This document shows positions 42,896-54,589 of a stretch of 64,000 nucleotides of DNA, one piece after another. The stretch lies in NCBI RefSeq assembly GCF_040183065.1, contig NC_091132.1, forward strand, positions 157,640,102 through 157,704,101, in the 5' to 3' direction. Under the pieces are notes generated by a model. That model did not search any database. It was not told where the DNA came from and worked only from the letters and a program-made list of their open reading frames with translations. A program made the position numbers and the translations under genes. Source of the stretch: Periplaneta americana. Taxonomy: Eukaryota; Arthropoda; Insecta; Blattodea; Blattidae. Position 1 is the stretch's first letter. Every line of letters begins with the position of its first letter.

Positions 42896-43631
42896 AGGGT
42901 TAGGTACACCTTATACCTGTAAAATTTTGGAAATATTCAACATTTTTTTCCTCCATTACTGTATCTTGTACAATAATGAAAATTAGTATGTGTGAAACAT
43001 TGTCGTTCTGCTATATGAAAAAAAAAAAAAAATATTTTTACGATTTAAAAAAAAAATTACTTTTTTTTTTAATTCAGTTCACTGTGCAGTGATGAAGCGC
43101 TTCCCACATAACTCAAAAACTATCCAACATTCTGTGATGAACTTTTTTACGTGTATATATACATGTCATATCTCCAATATGAAGCAAGATCACACTTCTC
43201 TACCTTTGATAGATTGTCTTATTAAAAATAAATTCATTTAAAAATGGTCAGATATCAGTATTATCTTCTAACACAAACTAAAAAAAAAAAATATTTATTA
43301 AGGAATGTAGTTAGTTGAAAGAGCATGATATTGTAAACATGAGTTTCAGCAATAAAATAAAAGAGAGAAAACACGAAAAAGTTAACAAGTTTATGAGTTA
43401 TGAGGAAAATGTTTCATCACTGCACAGTGAACTGCCACCATTTTCAATTTTGAAAAAAAAAAGTAGGCCTATATATAATTTTTTTAATCGTAAATTTTTT
43501 TTTTTTTTTCATACAGCAAAAGGACAGTGTTTTACACATACCAATTTTCGTTATTGTACAAGATACAGTAATGGAGGGAAAAAATGTTTAATATTTCCAA
43601 AATATTACTGCTGTAAGCTGTACCTAACCCC
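42896..43631. mobile_element. 736-bp long-hairpin MITE with TTAA targets
   Basis: The two arms are inverted copies of each other for at least 125 bp at high identity (for example TACTGTATCTTGTACAATAA in the left arm) and recognisably for about 250 bp. Ends are AGGGTTAGGTACA and GGGGTTAGGTACA. TTAA lies on both sides (42892-42895, 43632-43635), which points to piggyBac or Kolobok mobilisation. The transcript would fold into a long double-stranded RNA. Confidence 0.8.
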
Positions 43632-43914
43632 TTAAGTGAATATCAGAGAACTGGGATAACATTTTGAACCTTTAATTAATTGAACATTTACTGTATTGTC
43701 TCAGAGAAGTTAATTTATTCGTTTTAGAGAAATTACCAACAATTTTATTCTCAATTAGGCCTTTAAGTGCCAAATATTGAAGTTACACAATTCAATTTGT
43801 GACAAAATTGTGTTACGAGATGTAGGCCTATATTGTTTTCAACAAGTTCTACAAACGTCAAATTCAATAAGAGTGGAATCTTCATTTGACATACAGTTAT
43901 GAAGATTCCCTTTC

Positions 43915-44727
43915 ACATACTTACTTACTTACTGGCTTTCAAGGAACCCGGAGGTCCATTGCCGCCCTCACATAAGCCCGCCATCAGTCCCTATCCTGAG
44001 CAAAATTAATCCATTCTCTGTCATCATATCCCACCTCCCTCAAATCCATTCTAATATTATCCTTCCATCTACGTCTCGGCCTCCCTAACGGTCTTTTTCC
44101 CTCCGGCCTCCCAACTAACACTCTATATGCATTTCTGGATTCGCCCATACCTGCTACATGCCCTGCCCATCTCAAACGTCTGGAATTAATGTTCCTAATT
44201 ATGTCAGGTGAAGAATACAATGTGTGCAGTTCTGTGTTGTGTAACTTCCTCCATTCTCCTGTAACTTCATCCCTCTTAACCTCAAATTTTTTCCTAAGCA
44301 CCTTATTCTCAAACACCCTTAACCTATGTTCCTCTCTCAAAGTGAGAGTCCAAGTTTCACAACCATAAAGAACAACAGGTAATATAACTGTTTTATAAAT
44401 TCTAACTTTCAGATTTTTGACAGCAGACTGGATGATAAAAGCTTCTCAACCGAATAATAACACGCATTTCCCATATTTATTCTGTGTTTAATTTCGTCCC
44501 AAGTATCATTTATATTTGTTACTGTTGCTCCAAGATATTTGAACTTCTCCACCTCTTCAAAAGATAAATTTCCAATTTTTATATTTCCATTTCGTACAAT
44601 ATTCTGGTTACGAGACATAATCATATACTTAGTCTTTTCGGGATTTACTTCCAAACCTATCTCTTTACTTGCTTCCAGTAAAATTCCCGTGTTTTCCCTA
44701 ATCGTTTGTGGATTTTCTCCTAACAAA
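43915..44727 (-). mobile_element. RTE-type retrotransposon fragment (copy 4)
   Basis: On the - strand: [27 protein letters not shown], then REEHRLRVFENKVLR, RRLRWAGHVAGMGESRNAYR and PLGRPRRRWKDN, ending in a (TAAG)n tail at 43915-43933. One frame break lies near 44408 between the two open parts. 5'-truncated just before the YADD region. Confidence 0.85.
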
Positions 44728-45649
44728 TTTCTCATATTTCAGATAGTTTAAAGAAAAACATATGGTGCCATTTTAAAATGCTTTTGTAGCAACGTCAAAA
44801 CTCGCACAAGAATGATATTAAAAATGGTTTGTTTCTGTGAAAAACTGTCTTTTAAAATATAAAGTGTAGAATGATTTTCGAAAAAAAAAAAAAATTATCC
44901 GTTTAAATGTGAAAGACAAGCTGAGGAATTTATGAAACACACTGTATAGTATATTTGTGCCTGAAGAGCAGATGGACACTTAAAAAAATTTCTAACATGC
45001 TAATTTCGAGTGTAATTTCAGGCACAGAAACTGCGGGGTTTCGGAGGACAATTCATTCATAAACAAGAACATTTATATATTTATATCTTATGTACAGTTT
45101 CCACGAATTCGCTATGATAGCGCCATCTGCACCGCACTAAATTACCTTCGTCAGAGGGAAAAGCGTTAAATAAGCTTATGGACGACGGACAAATTTATAC
45201 ACGCATCCGTGCCGCAATATCGCGGAGTGCTGACCCGGCCGGCAGATCTTGGCGTGTCAGCGTAATCCAGGGGCTTAAATCGCTGCCTGCACCGAAGACA
45301 GTCGGCAGGCGACGCCGTCGGTGCCAGCTCCATTCCCGGGCACCGCAATTGTAATGCCTCATTTCCATGCTGTTGTGTACAGGTGAGTTAATCTGGCCTC
45401 CCACGGCTTATCCGTTCCCACGCCTGGCTCTGCGCTTATCGAATGAATGAGTGGGGGGAAGTGAGAGGAGAAACTTTAAAGGTACGTGAAAACACGTCCT
45501 TTTTGCAAGGGGGGAGTTGGGGCTGTGAAAAACTGAATATGTGAGCTCCAAGCCTCTTGGCCACTTGTCTCACTTCGGGTTTCGCCGCCCCAGTGAAGGA
45601 GCGCTAGAAATTTCTAGTGGGTAAGCCGAAAATGGACGTAACTGATTAG
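44728..45649. other. Intergenic with a GC-rich island
   Basis: From about 45165 to 45440 base composition becomes GC-rich, and a consensus splice donor CAG/GTGAGT lies at 45380-45388 (+). This could be a non-coding first exon, but no protein is convincing. At 45516-45560 lies the motif shared with 7925-7970. Confidence 0.35.
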
Positions 45650-45745
45650 CTACAACATACGGGGGGGGGAGGAGGGGCAGAAGTACAGCGACCTGATCCG
45701 GAGGAGAGACGCGATGGAGGAGAAGTCTAGGCACGAAACGGTGAT

Positions 45746-46227
45746 AGCCAGGTTGGCTGTTTGAAGATTCGAACGCGTAGGGATTAATCTTACAATAGCC
45801 AATTGGCGCTTTGATGATTTTTCTCAGATCAGGAGACCAGCCAATTGGCTCCTTGATGACTCCAGTGATCTGTACAAGGGGACGATTGAACCCTGCCAGG
45901 GCCCGAGTTCGATGTGAACAATCATTAATCTTGAGCCGTCACCAATGTCTGGGGAAGTGAATGGAGGTCCGTGGCCCATTTCTTTAAGGGCTCATCCCGA
46001 CATTTGTCTTAACGCCTTAGGAAAACCACGGAAAAACCTTAGGCAGGATGAGATGTCTCAATTTTAGAGACTAGCCAGTTGGCTCTTAGGTAAAATGACT
46101 TGATTCGATGGATGTAGACTAGCCAATTGGCTCTATTACAACTCCATCGATCAGCAAAACGGATTTATTGGGGACGATATGTTAGCTCAAGTTATTTAAC
46201 CATCATAACGGTATTAGCCAATTGGCT
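45746..46227 (-). repeat. Repeated palindrome AGCCAATTGGCT in the LINE 3' region
   Basis: Perfect at 45839-45850, 46121-46132 and 46216-46227; near-perfect at 45746-45758, 45797-45808 and 46073-46084. Flanking words (TTGATGATTT, CAGATCAGGAGAC) also recur, so the region is an imperfect tandem repeat. A stretch at 45955-46060 (GGGCTCATCCCGACATTTGT) looks like an unrelated repeat inside it. Confidence 0.75.
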
Positions 46228-46377
46228 TTTTGATGGTTTCTGTCAGATCCGGAGACTAGTAAACTGACTCTTCACTCCGTAGACCTGTAAGAGGGATAGA
46301 ATGGATTTATAGCCCGAGTTAGAGCAGGCCATTTCACAGCGGTTGCTTATTAGATTAAGTCATGAATTAATAATCTA

Positions 46378-49119
46378 CTACCTAAATCTGGGAGTGACAC
46401 CTGCCTCCCTGTTTTCCTGTCTTAAGAGAATAGCTAGTGGACCTGTCTGGTGTCTTCGCCGTAACCTAGGATCATACCGGCCAAGGCCAGATATGAGCGG
46501 GTTGGGGCTGGCACGAGCGGCCTCATACAGGTTTCTAGCCAATCGAGCAATGAACTTGTCTACGGTTGGCAAGTTTAGCTCATCGTGGAACTTCTCTCTC
46601 GAAGAGACTCGCGGGAGATGTGTTATGATACGAATCACCTGGTTCTGGATAACTTGGAGTTTCCGGAGATGGGTCACTGCCGCGAACCCCCATGCGGGTG
46701 CGGTATAGGTTATTACAGACCGAATGAGGGCCTTATACATGGTAAGTCCTACCCCCAGGTTGTCAGGAGTGAAGGCCGCCAGAATGGGATAGTGTCTAAC
46801 TATCAATCCATTGGCCTTACGAAGAAGGGAATGGATATGATCTCGGAACGTAAGATGAGAGTCCATAATGATCCCTAAGTATTTAATTTGGTTCATCCAC
46901 GGCATTGCTTGTCCGAAAAGTGTGGGTGGAGGTGGTATGTCTTCGAGCCTCGCTCTTAGTGAAAAGAGTATGGCCTGACATTTATCTACATTGACCTTGA
47001 TTCTCCAGTCGTGGAACCACGGCTGGAGGTGATCTAAGATCGACTGCAATCTACGGGACGCTAACCTGTAGGTTTTGCCCATCGCCAAGAGGGCAGTGTC
47101 ATGTGCATAGATATACAGATGGCTACTTCTGCCGTGGATATAGCGAAACGGGAGGTCATTAATGAATATATTGAAAAGTATGGGACCGATAATCGATCCC
47201 TGCGGGACTCCTGCGTGAATTTCACGAGGGGTGGAGAAACTAGTGCCTACTCGGGTCTTGAATGTACGGCCTCGGAGGTAAGCTGAAATGAGGCGTACCA
47301 TTCTATCTGGGACTCCCATGCCCAGTAGCTTAACCAGGAGCTCTTCATGCCAAACCTTGTCGAATGCTCGCTCGATGTCCAGGTAAGCTGCAGCTACGAC
47401 ACGCTTCGTGCTCATGCCCCAGGTAATGTCCTCCGTCATGCGGAGTGCCTGGAGTGTAGTGGAACGACCAGGGTGGAAGCCGAACTGCTCGTTCCTGATT
47501 TGGGGCAACACTACTTCAGTGAGGCGTCTATGTATGACCCTCTCCGCCAGTTTGCTGAGACAACTGAGGAGACTAATAGGCCTATAGTTACTTGGATTCG
47601 TCTTATCCTTTCCGGGCTTTGGAAATAGAACTACGTGAGCCTCTTTCCAGGGAATGGAATACTGACCGGAAGCCAAGATGTTATTAATTATTTCTGCTAT
47701 GCGCTTCATAGCTGACCTTGGGAGATGCTGCAAAATAATTCCTTGGATACCGTCGGCTCCTGCGGCCTTATGAGGGCCGAGGCGACGAATGAAATGGGCG
47801 ACCTCGTGGGTGTTCGTAGGTGGTATCCCATTTTCCGGCTCCCTGCTAAGGAGGTCTCGAACCGATTCCTCAACAGCTCTGATATGGAGTAAGTTTAAAT
47901 TTTGTTCCACGGGTTGAAAAGTGGTCTCTAGAACGTCTGCCAGTGCGGTAGCTTTCTCCTCAGGAGTAAAGGCCGTGACATCTGGACCGACTATTAATGG
48001 GTGTATAGATTGAGACGGATTGGACAGAGTTCGAGATACACGCCAGACATCTGACATGTTTCTGCTGTCCATCGTCTCAACCTTGGATTTTCAAGCATCC
48101 ACGACCGTTTCGTGGACCGCCTCACTGATCCGCCTGCGCAAGCGGTTCATCTCTACTCTATGTTCATCTAACCTAGTACGCTTCCACAATGTCCTGGCTC
48201 TATTGCGGGCGATCTTTAGGTCTCTAATATAGGCTGGCAGCTGCATCCGTCCTGGTTGTAGAGACCGTTTCGGTATTGCTGCATCCATTGCCTTTTTAAT
48301 GCACTCCGTCAGGTCGCTAACTGACCTATCTATCCCTGCCGGAGTAACTTCGGGCGGGAGTGATGGAAGCGTAGCGGCTACCTGGTCTTGAAAGAACAAC
48401 TAATCTGCCGCCTTGTAATTGAATTTCTCAGCGGTTGGGGAGAGTTCGACTGGGTGCATGATCTCCATGATCACCGGTATGTGGTCGGATGGAAGAACAT
48501 CCAGAGTTGTTAATCTCGCCCTGGTTGTGAGACCTTTCACCAGAGCAATATCTAGGATATCGGGAACTTGATTAGCAGCATCTGGTACGTGTGTGGGGTC
48601 CCTAGGGGCCATCACAACGTACCCGTTTCCTGTGGAATTTTGAAAAAGTCTATCGCCCTGCCGATTGGGGCGTCTACAGTTCCAGCTAGCGTGCTTCGTA
48701 TTGAAGTCGCCGGCGACTATGAACCTATCTGTGAGGCTTGTCACTATATCTAAATCCCGTTCAGTGAGTGTGCCCGGGGGACTGTAGGCAGCCATAAGTA
48801 GAAAGGGGATTCTACCTATGTAGGCTCTAATAGCTACTGCCTCTAACGTCGCTAGCTGGGGAAGGAGATACTCACAGTGCGCGATCGTAGATCGAACGAA
48901 CACCGCTACACCTCCGCCTCTTCTAACTGGTCTATCCAATCTATAAATTTTAAACCCCGCGCATCTGAAATTTACTTGGGGTGTCAGGAACGTTTCCGTT
49001 ACAAATGCTATGTCTATATTATTTACGTCCAGAAATGCCCTAAACTCGTTTCTAACATGTCCAAGGCCCCTGGCGTTCCATATACACATCCTAGCAGCTC
49101 CGTCATTTCGTCTGGCCAT
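46378..49119 (-). pseudogene. LINE ORF2: endonuclease and reverse transcriptase, two nonsense codons
   Basis: One continuous frame of 914 codons. Endonuclease motifs come first: WNARGL, TETFL, GGGVAVFVRS, GDFNTKHASWN and SDHIPVIMEI. A linker follows. The reverse transcriptase shows NPSNYRPISLLSCLSKLAER, FGFHPGRSTTLQAL, YLDIERAFDKVWH and AGVPQGSIIGPILFNIFIND, and then YAHD where the catalytic YADD is expected (His codon at 47101-47103, a single G to C change). In-frame stops are TAG at 48400-48402, just after the endonuclease, and TGA at 48091-48093. Length and order match Jockey-clade ORF2. The protein would make a nick enzyme and polymerase for target-primed reverse transcription; this copy cannot. 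Confidence 0.92.
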
Positions 49120-51169
49120 TAGGGGAAACGAGGGACGTTAGGAGTTTAAATAACTCCGGGAGGGCGGACATAGGATTCTCCATCAGGAGAACTATCACCC
49201 TAGTTAATCCTTCTAGGATTGGGGCGAGCGGCAGGTTAGGGTTAGCTAGTTGCACCGCCTCAGCAAAGTTCTGAACTTGCTCGAGGGTAGCACCTGGATC
49301 GGTCACGCCTTTCGAGGTACTTGCAACAGCTTCCTGCTGGACTGGTGGGACAGGGGCTGAGGTGGGCTCTGCCGTGGTAGTCTTAGTGACTTTTCTGCTA
49401 CCCTTGTTGCGCTTAGGGCGCTGGGATAATGGTTCTCCACTATTGGCAGCAGGATTGGGGATTGTCGCTGCCACGGTCGACCACAGAGGCGCGACGGGCA
49501 TATCTAGCAGGGGAGGGATTACCGTCTGCTGCTGCTGCTGTTGACGGACCCGCCCGAGTTCCATGCGTGACACTGCACGGGGCTCCCTCACAGGGACTCG
49601 AGCTTGCTGCTGCTGTTCCAGGAACAGCTGCTGTTGCCTGGCAGCTCGCTCTACCCGCTGCTGTCGGAGCCACTCGTATTGGAGCGTCCGCTCTTCCTCG
49701 AGCTCTGCCCTCCTCCGCCGGTCCGCCCTGCTCGATCCTTCTGTGGCATCCCTAACTTGGAGAGCTACAGGACAACCTCCGTAGTTGGCGGTGTGAGCGC
49801 CGCCACAGAGTGTGCAAGTAGCAGGGACATTGTTGGGCTTGCGACAGTCTCTAGTTCTATGGGGGCGTGCGCAAGCCCGACACATTGGCTGTGCTCTGCA
49901 ACTAGCCTGAGTGTGGTAATACCATTGGCAGTTGCTGCACTGAGGCGGACGCTTGCTGGGGACATAGTCCTCAACCGTAATCCGCATGAGGCAACACTGC
50001 CGTAGGGCTCTAATTCTATCCCGGCCTTCGGGGGTGTTGTCTATATCCACAATGACAATAGGAAGTTTGGTCTTCGTCCTAGAGGAGTGCATCCTCGTCA
50101 CTCGCCAGACGGTGATGCCTTGGAAATCCAGGTCGCCCTGGATGTCCTCCTCTGTGGTATGAATGTCGACTCCTCTCAGTACGAAACGAAGATGCTTCTC
50201 ATTTTTGGGGCGAAGCAGGTTAAACGCTACTCGCCGATCTGTCAGGAACCTGCAGAGATTTGCGTAGTCCCTGTCGCAGATGGTTTTCACAGCCGTCCCG
50301 CCACGCGTCCGGTATGAGCACATTCCTAGCGGTTCGTACTCCGCTTTGAACTCAAGGTTCAATCGGCCTAATGAACCTGTAAAGGCCGGGGTAATAATGA
50401 CTGGGGGAATGTCCCCCCGTCTCCTAGTTAAGGCCGTCTCAGCAGCGCCTTCTCGATCTTCGTCCTCACTCTCCGAAACGTGAGTACGAGCGGGGGAAGG
50501 GGGTCGCGGAGGAACATCTACTACTTCAGGAGCAGTATCCATTTCCTGTTGAACTTCAGGAACGGGGGGAAGTTCCGCATCCTGTATCTCGTCGCGTTGT
50601 GCAGAATTATTGGCCTGAGGGGCCGTTAATTTCTCTAAGTTAGAGAGGATAATTCTCTCTCCCTCACTCAGGGCAATTGCGGTGGGAGAGCCGCATTCTT
50701 CGGGGCAAGCTGTGCCCTTCTTTTTCTTCTTATTGGCCTTCTTGGCCTGTGGCGCATTAGAGCCCGACGGGCATGGCTGCGGCTCCACTAGTGACTTGCC
50801 CTTATCACTGGGTCTATGAAGACCACTCGGACCAGGTACTACTGCAATAGCCGCGTCTGCGACTTTGCAAGCTGCCAGCTTGCACTAGTCAGCCGGCTTT
50901 CTAACTAGTCCTGAGGGGACTGGGAGAGTCTGGGAGGGCCGCAGATTTAGAATCTCTGCGACTGGCACTGGAATCGGCGGTGTCCGTACTGGTCCCGTCG
51001 AACGCAGGCACCGGCGTTTCGGGTGAGGTGGAGGAGTATGGGCCGCGGGTTTAGGCTGATCTATCAAGTACGACGCAGTGGGTCCTGCTTGATCAGTGCA
51101 CTTAAGTAACCGCCGAACGCCACCGACTTCAGATGGGCTCGTGACCTTCTTTTCCCTAAATCGGGTCAT
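49103..51169 (-). pseudogene. LINE ORF1: gag-like protein with zinc knuckles, one nonsense codon
   Basis: ATG at 51167-51169 opens MTRFREKKVTSPSEVGGVRR. TAG at 50885-50887 interrupts after residue 94. The same frame then runs without a break to the TGA at 49103-49105, about 688 residues in all. After a proline-, Lys- and Glu-rich N-terminus comes an RRM-like/PRE_C2HC part (FRFVLRGVDIHTTEEDI-like segment, residue order as in insect non-LTR gag). Three zinc knuckles follow: CSNCQWYYHTQASC, CRACARPHRTRDC and CTLCGGAHTANYGGC. Then comes a Gln/Arg-rich region. It packages the element RNA. Taking the start at 50788 would miss the first third. Confidence 0.85.
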
Positions 51170-52020
51170 TATTCGATCTCGAAGATCGAGGGGGAATGTC
51201 CCTAAGCGGCACGCGGTCCGCAGTGAAAGTACCTGCTAGGCCCCTGTCCCACTAGGGGTGGAAGCCCAGCAGTTCTGCCCGACCGGTCGCCGGAGCCTAG
51301 CCCGGTTAGCTACCGTAGCAAGCGCTGTGGAGCCCGCCGGGGAACGTCGGTGTGATTCGCTTTCTCTCGTAGGCCTTGAGAAGGGCCGGACGAAATTTAG
51401 CGTAGCCCTCAGAAGGGCCGGATAATAGTTCAAGAAATGGAGGGCAGAAAGCAAATTAGTCCGAGGGCCCTGCCTTTAGGCAGTTACTCCGGGACCGGTA
51501 CCGTCACTCCAAGGAGTGCGTGAACCAGTAACGCGCGGAGTCTCAACCTAGCAGTAAGCCTGCCTAAGGACCAAGGACGGCTAGGGGTCTCCTCGAGAGA
51601 GGACCCAATCCCCGACCGGGATCCGCCTGGCCTAGGGAAGATTAGTGCGCACAGACCTCCGTGGGTTGCGCGGCTATCTTCGCGCTGCTCGCCGGTGCGG
51701 CACGTGGACCAGTTGTCTGCTTCTTAAGTGCCGATCACGTGGCCTGTGCTCGGCAATTCGAGTCTCACTGGCCGAGAGCTGCTGGGCTGCTGAGCTGTCT
51801 TAACTTGTAGCCGCTGTTTTGAAGTTCTCCGATGGGCTGCGTTCGCTGCGAAACCGAAGATCTGCTGCTGCTGCTAAAAGCTCCAAGCACGTCTGACTTC
51901 TTCCACGTCCAAGAAAGAAGTCCCCACCATCCCACGCGCGTATCGACGGCGCGGCGTCCTATACAAACCAGCGGCGCGGACCGACTCGAAAACACACACT
52001 GCAGTCGTTAGCGCTGCCGC
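51170..52020 (-). promoter_or_regulatory. LINE 5' untranslated region
   Basis: GC-rich and non-coding, between the ORF1 start and the point (about 52020) where base composition falls back to AT-rich host DNA. LINEs of this type carry an internal promoter at this end. No TATA box is seen. The precise 5' end cannot be fixed from this copy. Confidence 0.5.
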
Positions 52021-52112
52021 CCTTACACGAGGCCGGCACTCCAAATGGAAAGAAATTGTGCAGTTTACGATCTACTGTCAATTTTTTATACCTAATTAAA
52101 ATAACAAACTTT

Positions 52113-53600
52113 TGTGCGAGATCGTGCGTATTTGCTTGCTTTCCGCACAGAACCAATACGCGGTAAGTGTGAAATACCACATTCAGTATTCCCAACGTAA
52201 CACACATAACAATTTCCCTCTTCTTACCGGTTAAGCGCGACATTCATTTTACTGCTTTAGGCTTTTAACATATTATTTTTAGAGACGTTTAACATAATAA
52301 TAATAATTATAAATTGCAAACTTACCACTGCAATTTCACCTAAATTGCACTGTTAATTATTGTGTTTCAATATTTGAAAAAATTAAGTAAAGTCTACTAC
52401 TTCACGAAACTTATTGCATTCCTGATACAAGTAACATTAAGGGAGCCGTGAAAAAATCAACAAGATTCCAGATGCCGATGTTATTACTGCAATATGTTAT
52501 ATAAATAATATTGTTAAAATATTAAAATGAAAAATAAATCATTACATAAACTTACCGTTTGTTTTAAGTTCGCATTTATAGACTGGGGGAAAAAAGACAG
52601 ACGTATATCACGGCCTGCTGGAGTATAGTAAACATAGAAAACATTTTATAGCAACAATGTTGAAACAAAGATATTTTGGTTTTCCGAAGTTGCCGTCATT
52701 AAATAGAAACCAACATGGAGATTTAATTGCAATTAATTAGACATTCGTCTTTCAGGTATGTAATAAACGAACTTCGCACAAAATAATGTGCGATACACGA
52801 GCGGTATGTTTGTTTTCATGTTCTCGGAAATTAAAAAAGCTCAACTACGTTTCGCTTTTTCAATCTTTTCCTCGACCATGAAAACGTCAACATACCGCTC
52901 TTGTAACGTATATTACTATTGTGTGAGATCGTACGTATTTGCTTGGTTTCCGCACAAAACCAATCCGCGGAAAGTTTAAAATTCCACATTCAGTATTCCC
53001 AACCTAACACACATAACAATTTCCCTCTTCTTACCGCTTAATGACATATTGATTTTACTGCTTTAGGCTTTTAACATATTATTTTTAGAGACGTTCAATA
53101 TAGTACTAATTATAAATTGGAAACTTACCAGTGCAATTTCACATAAATTGCACTGTTAATTATTGTTTTTAAATATTTGAAAAAATAAAGTAAACTCTAC
53201 AACTTCACTAAAGTTACTGCATTCGTGATGCAAGTAACATTAAGGAAGCCGTGAAAAAATCAACAAGATTCTATAGACTGGGGGGGAAAAAATAGACGCA
53301 TATCACGGCTTCCTGGAGTATAGTAAACACAGAAAACATTTTAAAGCAAACATTTTGAAGATAGATATTTTTGTTTCGCAAATTTGCCGTCATTGAACAG
53401 AAACCAAGATGGAGATTTCATTGCAACTAATTCAGGTATGTAATAAACGATCTTCGCACAAAATAATGTACGATACACGAGCGGTATGTTTTCTTTCAAT
53501 TCTCGGAAATTAAAAAAGCTCAACTACGTTTCGCTTTTTCAAACTTTTCCTCGAACATGAAAACTTCAACATACTGTACCGCTCTTGTAACGCATATTTC
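52113..53600. repeat. Two-unit direct repeat of about 700-800 bp
   Basis: Unit 1 (52113-52915) and unit 2 (52916-53600) align from GAGATCGT-CGTATTTGCTTG to TACCGCTCTTGTAACG-ATATT. Unit 2 lacks about 100 bp (52485-52580 of unit 1). Each holds a shared CGTTTCGCTTTTTCAA block and AACCAAGATGGAGATTT. No coding content is recognised. It adjoins the 5' side of the LINE. Confidence 0.8.
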
Positions 53601-53689
53601 ATTCATATCAATTAAAGGAAATTAATGACTGATAACAATGAATACTTACTTCGCAGTTTTACGATGGGTAAATGTTTGATTGTTTTGTC

Positions 53690-54001
53690 ACTTAGGCCTA
53701 ATATTAAAAGTTCGACATTTAAGATACACATTTATTAGGTTTTCCCCAACCAAAAGGCAAGTGCCGGTAATCTTTTGGCGAATCCTCACTACAAGTCGCC
53801 AAAATATTGTAAAAAATTGCTCAAAATTGTAAAAATTGTAGAAAATTACTAAATTGTAAAACTGTAAAAATTTGTAAAAATTGTAATTGTAATATTGTAA
53901 AATTTTAACTTGTTCCAAATCTTAAAGCTTCATTACTCATGTAAGATCTATGGAACTGAATGAATGAATGAATGAATGAATGAATGAATGAATGAATGAA
54001 T
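53690..54001 (+). mobile_element. LINE 3' end with (GAAT)n tail
   Basis: A TTGTAAAA-rich stretch, then TTGTTCCAAATCTTAAAGCT, CATGTAAGATCTATGGAACT and an (GAAT)n run of about eleven units (53957-54001). This is the usual end of a CR1/Jockey-like LINE with a short tandem tail. Which family it belongs to is not established. Confidence 0.45.
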
Positions 54002-54489
54002 GGAGTAAACACACGGTGAGAAGCAATTTACATATTGTCAGAGATTTTAAAAGTGGTCATACTGTTTAATATCCCACACAAATACATTACGATGTACAGG
54101 GTGTCACAGAAAGATTGCGACTAACATCGTGGGCTTTTAAGGTAGGAAATTTTAAGCAATTTGAGATAGGGGATGTAAGTTATATCTGCTGAAATCTTCT
54201 TTTAGACCTACGTTATTGTAACCTTTCCATTCTTTGCCTCTGCATGCTCTCTGGTCACTGGCAAACGTAGATCACTTAAAAAATGTGTTAAAATGAACAC
54301 ACAGTAAAGTATTGAATCAATGTACAATATTAACTAAATTAAATAAATAAAAATGAAAATATAATACAGTGTGTTAACATTATATTTTATTAGAGTGTAC
54401 GCAACAGATATTAAAACAATACAATTGGTGAGGAAGAAATTTTATTCCATGAAATTGTGAGCAGAATAAAAACAAAAGAACAAATAGCT

Positions 54490-54568
54490 TTATTATTATT
54501 ATTATTATTATTGTTATTATTATTATTGTTATTATTATTATTGTTATTATTATTATTATCATTATTAT
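54490..54568. repeat. (ATT)n/(GTT) microsatellite
   Basis: ATT run with regularly placed GTT units. No gene lies between 54002 and 54589. Confidence 0.95.
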
Positions 54569-54589
54569 TTATAAAAAAGTTACTAGATT

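Larger units (their letters stand above)
45650..52020 (-). mobile_element. Nearly full-length Jockey-type LINE
   Basis: Read on the - strand: GC-rich 5' region (about 52020-51170), ORF1 (51169-49103) with gag-like zinc knuckles, ORF2 (49119-46378) with endonuclease and reverse transcriptase, then a 3' region with a repeated palindrome. ORF1 and ORF2 overlap by 17 bp in different frames, as is common in this group. Its GC content sets it off sharply from the host DNA. Ends are approximate; no target duplication or A-tail could be assigned. It carries three nonsense codons and a changed catalytic motif, but no frameshift. Confidence 0.88.

Noticed and set aside
43315-43635. 106-residue + strand frame
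   Set aside because: Lies across the right arm of the TTAA hairpin MITE and follows no known protein.
49362-50317. Several + strand frames opposite the LINE ORF1
   Set aside because: Antisense shadows of a GC-rich coding region. ORF1 on the - strand has clear zinc knuckles.
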